Below, one piece after another: positions 59,459-64,000 of a stretch of 64,000 nt of DNA (position 1 is the stretch's first letter; every line of letters begins with the position of its first letter). The notes beneath the pieces were generated by a model. It saw only the letters and a program-made list of their open reading frames with translations, was not told where the DNA came from and did not search any database. The stretch covers positions 992,001 to 1,056,000 of the forward strand of contig NZ_JACETV010000002.1 of assembly GCF_013912375.1 (NCBI RefSeq). Reading direction: 5' to 3'. Source of the stretch: Emticicia sp. BO119 (GTDB lineage: Bacteria; Bacteroidota; Bacteroidia; Cytophagales; Spirosomataceae). Both the position numbers and the translations under genes were made by a program.

Positions 59459-61333
59459 TTACCTGCCTGCCCGTTTTTTCAAATCTTCTCTTTTTAGAGT
59501 AATCAAATGCCCGATGGGTTTCCCATTGCGGTATGTTGCCACTCTTAATGTAATTTGCGCATCGGGTACTTCAAACGGCTGGGTATATTTAGTAGAGAAA
59601 TTATCAGGCATGGTATCATCCATTGTATAATAGATGTCTATGTCAGCTATTTCAGAGCCTAATTCTGCCACAAGTTTGCCCTCCTTGTTGCTTGCTTTTA
59701 CAATGGCATCATACACCGCTTTTGAATACCCCATTTCGGCTACATCGGCTCTTTCAAAATGTGCTTCCATGCGTTTGATGAAATTGTTCCAGTCTTTGCT
59801 GTCTTTAGGCGACCAGAATATATCAGCCAATGCCCAGGCTCTCGGAAACGTCATATATTCAGCATAGCGGATCGTCGGAATCTGCTCTGTCCACAAATTG
59901 CCTTGTCCACCTAAAATGTATTTAGGGTCAACGCCTTCCTGCACAGGGTCAAAGCTATAGGTTTTGCTTAAACGCAAACCAGCATAAATAGGAGGGTCAA
60001 TGGTTATATCTCCCTGATTATAGTCTAAATAAGCAAATGTACTTGGGGTCATTACTACATCATGCCCCATTTTTGCAGCTTCTATCCCGCCTTTTACACC
60101 TCTCCAACTCATTAATGTAGCAGTAGGGGAAATACCGCCCTCCAGGATTTCGTCCCAGCCTAAAAGCTTTTTGCCCTTTGCATTCAGAATAGCTTCTACC
60201 CGTTTCATGAAATAGCCTTGTAGTTGTTCTACTTCGTGCATATTCATCTTTTTCATTAAAGCCTGGCAACCCGGGTCTTTTTCCCAGAAACCTTTGTAGC
60301 ATTCGTCACCACCTACATGTATATATTTACTTGGAAACAAAGCCGCTAATTCAGTAAACACTTTATCCAGGAACTCATACACCTTTTCATCCGATGGATT
60401 GAGGGTATTATCAATAAACATTCTGAATTTACCACCGCCATACCATTCAGCAAAATTAGTCCCGGGATTCACTTTGGTTTTAGGGTCTTTTGTACACGAA
60501 AGCTCAGGATACGCAGCAATAGCTGCCATACTGTGGCCTGGTACATCAACTTCTGGTATAATCGTAACTCCTCTTTCATCGGCATACTTCAGAATCTCTC
60601 TTACATCGTCTTGTGTGTAGAATCCTCCATAGGGCGTTGGTTCTCCCTCTTCAGGTGCTTTTCTGTCGCCAAAATGACCGTCTCTTGCTACACGCCAGGC
60701 ACCCACTTCGGTTAGTTTTGGTAATGATTTTATTTCTATTCTCCATCCGTTATCGTCAGTCAAATGCCAGTGGAGTGTATTGAATTTATAGCGTACCATA
60801 TCATCAATATAGCGTTTCACATCAGCTTTCGGGAAGAAGTGTCGGCTCACATCCAGCATAAGTCCTCTCCAGCCAAAACGTGGGTAATCAATTACCTTAA
60901 CACCGGGAACACGCCATTTGATACCTTTTACTACTACTTTACTTTCAATTTCTTTAGGCAATAACTGTAATAACGACTGCAAGCCGTAAAATAATCCGGC
61001 AGGCTTATTAGCAGCAACTTTCACTCCTGTGTTTGTGGCATCTAAAGTGTACCCTTCATTGCCAATAATAGTGTTGGGAGAAGCATTAATCGTAAACTGG
61101 ATAGTCCCTGTTTTTTGAATTTTGGGTGAAAGCCCGGCTGATTGTTGGAGCTTAGCTGCAAACATTTCAGCAATTTTCTGACTTTCAGCATCATTCGCAC
61201 CGATTGTAGTTGCAGCAGTTATGTGATAAGTTCCTGCTGTAGATTGAATTTCAACGGGTTTCGGAATAATATTTTGTGCAAAAACATCAATTGTAAGTAT
61301 GCTTAATACAAGCAAAAAAAACGTTTTTTTCAT
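59459..61333 (-). CDS. GH20 beta-N-acetylhexosaminidase
   Basis: This 624-residue secreted enzyme (signal MKKTFFLLVLSILTIDVFAQ) has the GH20b N-terminal domain (about 21-150) and the catalytic TIM barrel (about 150-500). The catalytic pair is Asp343-Glu344 in HVGGDECYKGFW; other hallmarks are DVSRHFFPKADVKRYIDDM, LHWHLTDDNGWRIEI and the WSP-type FWSPKD. The reaction is substrate-assisted removal of terminal GlcNAc/GalNAc from glycans or chitin oligomers. A C-terminal beta region (about 540-620) resembles chitobiase C-domains. It follows the transglutaminase gene, but each appears to have its own transcription signals. Confidence 0.95.
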   Translation of the reverse strand: MKKTFFLLVLSILTIDVFAQNIIPKPVEIQSTAGTYHITAATTIGANDAESQKIAEMFAAKLQQSAGLSPKIQKTGTIQFTINASPNTIIGNEGYTLDATNTGVKVAANKPAGLFYGLQSLLQLLPKEIESKVVVKGIKWRVPGVKVIDYPRFGWRGLMLDVSRHFFPKADVKRYIDDMVRYKFNTLHWHLTDDNGWRIEIKSLPKLTEVGAWRVARDGHFGDRKAPEEGEPTPYGGFYTQDDVREILKYADERGVTIIPEVDVPGHSMAAIAAYPELSCTKDPKTKVNPGTNFAEWYGGGKFRMFIDNTLNPSDEKVYEFLDKVFTELAALFPSKYIHVGGDECYKGFWEKDPGCQALMKKMNMHEVEQLQGYFMKRVEAILNAKGKKLLGWDEILEGGISPTATLMSWRGVKGGIEAAKMGHDVVMTPSTFAYLDYNQGDITIDPPIYAGLRLSKTYSFDPVQEGVDPKYILGGQGNLWTEQIPTIRYAEYMTFPRAWALADIFWSPKDSKDWNNFIKRMEAHFERADVAEMGYSKAVYDAIVKASNKEGKLVAELGSEIADIDIYYTMDDTMPDNFSTKYTQPFEVPDAQITLRVATYRNGKPIGHLITLKREDLKKRAGR

Positions 61334-61413
61334 AAGCGAATGTTTAGGTTTTGAGTCAGAACAGGCCTCAAAAGTAAGTAAAAAACCGATAGCCTGAGCA
61401 AATATATTGTAAG

Positions 61414-62487
61414 TCAGTATTTCATCTTTTTTAGCGCATCATAGTATTTATTCAGATTTGCCCGGTTCTGCTCAATAAATTGAAGATAATTATCCGCATT
61501 CCGCATATTGTTAAGGGCCATCCGGCTTAATTGGGAGTTTGGGGGTACTAACGAATAATAATACCGGGCCTGGCTCATGTCTTTTTCAATACTTGCCAGC
61601 ATACCGTATATTCTGTCTTTTTCTTCTCTGGCTCTTCTGTAAGAATCACCTGTATTCTTGTTCATAAACGACATCACTAAATCATGCCATGTTTTCGAGT
61701 CTATTTCAGCTTTTTTTGCATAGTAATATCCAATGCCTGACTTTGCTTCGTCGTTACTGGCATCAAACCGCAGACTTCTGAAATCAGCATTCAGTTTTTG
61801 CTGATCAACTGCTAAAGTCTCAAATACCCTCAGTGTATCAAGATAACTGAATCTTGAAGGTCTGGCAGGTTTCTGCCCATATCGAAACTCCTGCATACTT
61901 ATAGGAGTATCTGATAATTGCCAGAGAGGATCTAATGGTATATGCCTTTTAATAAATGCCTTTCCTTCGCTTAGATAAAACTCTTCATTCAGTTGTTTTC
62001 TGAATAAACCTGTCTGTACATTGATCGAACCTGCGCTCCAGGTAGGGTCGCATAAGTACCATTTATTATTAATTTTTACAGCATTCCATGAGTGTCTTTC
62101 AGGTGAAAAGATCAGAGCATTTGTGTGAAGATCCGGGCTCTTACTATAGCCTGTTACGTTATAAGCTTTGATGTTTAAGGCAATACATAAATCCTGAAAA
62201 AGATTGGTATAACCCATACATACAGCTTTTTTGCGTTGAATCACTTTCTCAGATTTTTGGGCTTCTGCATACTGCTCAACAGTCTTGATATTCATTTCAT
62301 TAAACAAATCAATATCATATGCAATATTATCAGTCACCCACTCATAAATGGCACGTACTTTTAACGAATCTGTACTGATACCACCTGTTATTTGTGAGGC
62401 TAAGCGTTTCACCTGTGGCGAAACAGTTTGAGCAGTAGTTGTAAGCCCTGTAAAAAAGAGTAACAGCATGTAGAGTTTCTTTTTCAT
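61414..62487 (-). CDS. Secreted transglutaminase-like protein
   Basis: The signal peptide (MKKKLYMLLLFFTGLTTTAQ) is followed by a transglutaminase/protease-like core with the Cys-His-Asp triad: Cys in KKAVCMGYTNLFQDLC, His in SPERHSWNAVKI and Asp in WYLCDPTWSAG. The N-terminal AIYEWVTDNIAYDID is also typical. About 180 C-terminal residues have no assigned domain. Bacterial members are usually peptidases or amide-modifying enzymes rather than cross-linkers. I use the second in-frame ATG (62487), two codons inside the longest frame. Confidence 0.88.
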   Translation of the reverse strand: MKKKLYMLLLFFTGLTTTAQTVSPQVKRLASQITGGISTDSLKVRAIYEWVTDNIAYDIDLFNEMNIKTVEQYAEAQKSEKVIQRKKAVCMGYTNLFQDLCIALNIKAYNVTGYSKSPDLHTNALIFSPERHSWNAVKINNKWYLCDPTWSAGSINVQTGLFRKQLNEEFYLSEGKAFIKRHIPLDPLWQLSDTPISMQEFRYGQKPARPSRFSYLDTLRVFETLAVDQQKLNADFRSLRFDASNDEAKSGIGYYYAKKAEIDSKTWHDLVMSFMNKNTGDSYRRAREEKDRIYGMLASIEKDMSQARYYYSLVPPNSQLSRMALNNMRNADNYLQFIEQNRANLNKYYDALKKMKY

Positions 62488-62746
62488 AATCACATTTAAG
62501 GTGTCATTTCAATATAAAAATAATAAAATTGCTTCTGATGAGAAAAAAAAGATGGATAAACTCATCTATTTATTAATTGCACAATTAACGTTTGAGTGTA
62601 CAAAACTGGTGTGTTTGTATTATAAATATTAGCTTCACTAAGTAAATCACCTAAAACAGAATAGCCGGCCTATGTAACAATTATCACGGACACGCAAAAT
62701 ATAAGGCAATAGTTTTGTAGCCGATTAAATGATAAACGCTATAAAA

Positions 62747-63553
62747 ATGAATATAATAGAAATTGTCGGTTTTGCTTCTTCGTTATTGATTGGAATTAGT
62801 TTAGGGCTTATAGGTGGTGGAGGGAGTATTCTTACTTTGCCCGTTTTAGTATATCTTCTCAATGTTAATCCTATTTTGTCTACTGCTTATTCGCTGTTTG
62901 TTGTAGGCACTACATCTTTAGTGGGCTCAACCAGCTATATGAAACAAAAACTGGTCAATTATCAGGCTGCCCTTGTGTTTGCTATCCCATCGTTTATTAC
63001 AGTTTTTCTCACCCGTAAATACCTGGTTCCGGCTATTCCTGATCCTATTGTGGAGTTAAATGGATTTGAAATCTCAAAGAATGTCGGAGTTATGCTCTTC
63101 TTTGCACTCATTATGCTGGCGGCTTCTTACTCAATGATTAAAAGTAAGAAAACTGATAAGCCAGATAATAGTCAGGAAGTAAAGTTTAATTATCTGATGA
63201 TTGCATTAGAAGGAAGTATTGTAGGAGTACTGACTGGTATTGTAGGGGCAGGGGGAGGTTTCCTGATTATTCCTGCACTGGTACTGTTTGCCAGACTACC
63301 CATGAAATCAGCAGTTGGTACTTCTTTACTCATTATTGCAGCGAAGTCATTGATTGGGTTTTTAGGTGATTTATCAAATCTTGAGGTAGACTGGCCTTTT
63401 TTACTCGAATTTACCGGATTATCAATAGTAGGAATTTTCGTTGGCTCTTATCTGGCTCGTTTCATTTCAGGCGATAGACTCAAAACAACTTTCGGTTGGT
63501 TTGTCTTACTTATGGGGGCTTATATAATTACCAAAGAATTATTATTAAAATAA
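62747..63553 (+). CDS. TauE/SafE (TSUP) family anion transporter
   Basis: This 268-residue protein has about eight helices and the duplicated TSUP motif: GISLGLIGGGGSILTLPVLV near the N-terminus and GVLTGIVGAGGGFLIIPALV in the second half. TSUP proteins move sulfite, sulfonate or related sulfur anions. The next gene encodes a persulfide-dioxygenase-like metallohydrolase, which supports a sulfur-related role. A TAGTTTTG -7 element at 62710-62717 would place the transcript start about 25 bp before the ATG at 62747; an in-frame ATG at 62729 is also possible. Confidence 0.9.
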   Translation: MNIIEIVGFASSLLIGISLGLIGGGGSILTLPVLVYLLNVNPILSTAYSLFVVGTTSLVGSTSYMKQKLVNYQAALVFAIPSFITVFLTRKYLVPAIPDPIVELNGFEISKNVGVMLFFALIMLAASYSMIKSKKTDKPDNSQEVKFNYLMIALEGSIVGVLTGIVGAGGGFLIIPALVLFARLPMKSAVGTSLLIIAAKSLIGFLGDLSNLEVDWPFLLEFTGLSIVGIFVGSYLARFISGDRLKTTFGWFVLLMGAYIITKELLLK

Positions 63554-63633
63554 ATACAGGAGTGTAATAAATGTCACATACTATTCAGTAGTGGAACAAT
63601 AATTTTGTCTTAAAATAATAAACTTATATAACT

Positions 63634-64000
63634 ATGTTTTTTCAGCATATATATGACAAATCCTTGGCTCAGGGGAGCTATTTTATTGGTTGCCAGAAGG
63701 CGGGAGTAGCGATGGTGATTGACCCTAAAAGAGATATAGACACTTATTTAGAGATAGCCCGGCAAAACAATATGAAGATAACCCATATTGCTGAAACGCA
63801 TATTCATGCAGATTTTCTTTCGGGCTCAAGAGAGTTGGCAAAGGTTACTGGAGCGTCAATGTACTTATCAGATGAGGGAGGAAAAGACTGGCAATATGAG
63901 TTTGACCACGTGGGGTTAAAAGATGGCAATGTTATTTACGTAGGGAATCTGAAATTTGAAGTAATTCATACACCGGGGCATACACCAGAAAGCATAAGTT
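63634..64000 (+). CDS. Metallo-beta-lactamase-fold hydrolase, persulfide dioxygenase-like, cut by window end
   Basis: Only the first ~122 residues are visible. The frame opens MFFQHIYDKSLAQGSYFIGC and shows the MBL metal motif THIHADFLSGSRELAK (a ThxHxDH variant with Phe after Asp) and HTPGHTPESIS. This arrangement is typical of the ETHE1/persulfide dioxygenase and rhodanese-fused MBL group, which oxidises sulfane sulfur to sulfite. Immediately upstream is a TSUP sulfite exporter candidate, so the pair would make and remove sulfite. A TAATTTTG motif at 63600-63607 is a likely -7 element. Any C-terminal rhodanese domain lies beyond the window. Confidence 0.88.
   Translation, partial: MFFQHIYDKSLAQGSYFIGCQKAGVAMVIDPKRDIDTYLEIARQNNMKITHIAETHIHADFLSGSRELAKVTGASMYLSDEGGKDWQYEFDHVGLKDGNVIYVGNLKFEVIHTPGHTPESIS

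Noticed and set aside
1-64000. CRISPR arrays, tRNA or rRNA genes, insertion sequences
   Set aside because: I saw no regularly spaced direct repeats, no cloverleaf with a conserved TTCGA-type arm, no rRNA-like stretch and no transposase frame.

Overview
The window is a stretch of ordinary chromosome from a Bacteroidota bacterium, most likely a Cytophagales-type soil or freshwater organism. The evidence is the low GC content, Bacteroidota promoters (TTG-N19-TAnnTTTG), and typical families of the phylum: a CarboxypepD_reg-like protein, a BatA-domain protein, a PafA-like phosphatase, a fused KorA and a CrtZ-type hydroxylase. I see no rRNA, tRNA, CRISPR array, insertion sequence or prophage. Genus-level placement is not possible from reading alone.

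Layout. 1-5.9 kb: the end of pnuC, an S9 peptidase, a BatA/VWA membrane protein and a DUF6265-like protein. 6-13.8 kb: a minus-strand redox block encoding 2-oxoacid:ferredoxin oxidoreductase (korAB), a GltD-like flavoprotein with ferredoxin domains, and three-part proton-translocating transhydrogenase (pntAA, pntAB, pntB). 14-20.5 kb: an envelope protein, a CDGSH iron-sulfur protein, tatC, a Skp/OmpH-like protein, a small membrane protein and a penicillin acylase. 20.8-23.8 kb: an AT-rich cassette of two paralogous membrane M48 metallopeptidases and a small one-helix protein, the best candidate here for an undescribed system. 24-30 kb: xylulokinase, RqcH/NFACT, an RNA pseudouridine synthase, recA, a DUF1801 remnant and an SRPBCC protein. 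30-44 kb: a predicted outer-membrane barrel, an AraC regulator with a serine hydrolase, a PafA-like phosphatase, carotenoid and lipid enzymes (CrtZ-like, polyprenyl synthetase, patatin, sterol-desaturase family) and an AI-2E family transporter. 44-57 kb: a FtsX/MacB permease, OxyR, an UPF1-like helicase, a secreted subtilase next to two tail-collar proteins, a Tat-exported propeller and a DEAD-box helicase. 57-64 kb: a propeller lipoprotein, a large polytopic protein, a GH20 hexosaminidase, a transglutaminase-like protein, a TauE/SafE transporter and the start of a metallo-beta-lactamase-fold enzyme.

The genes are in short operons. Convergent pairs are often separated by clear bidirectional hairpin terminators. 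The redox block couples central carbon oxidation to ferredoxin and NAD(P)H balance. The subtilase and tail-collar genes look like one secreted module. Both collar proteins carry the family's C-terminal signature in front of its N-terminal signature, which suggests a permuted or recombined domain.
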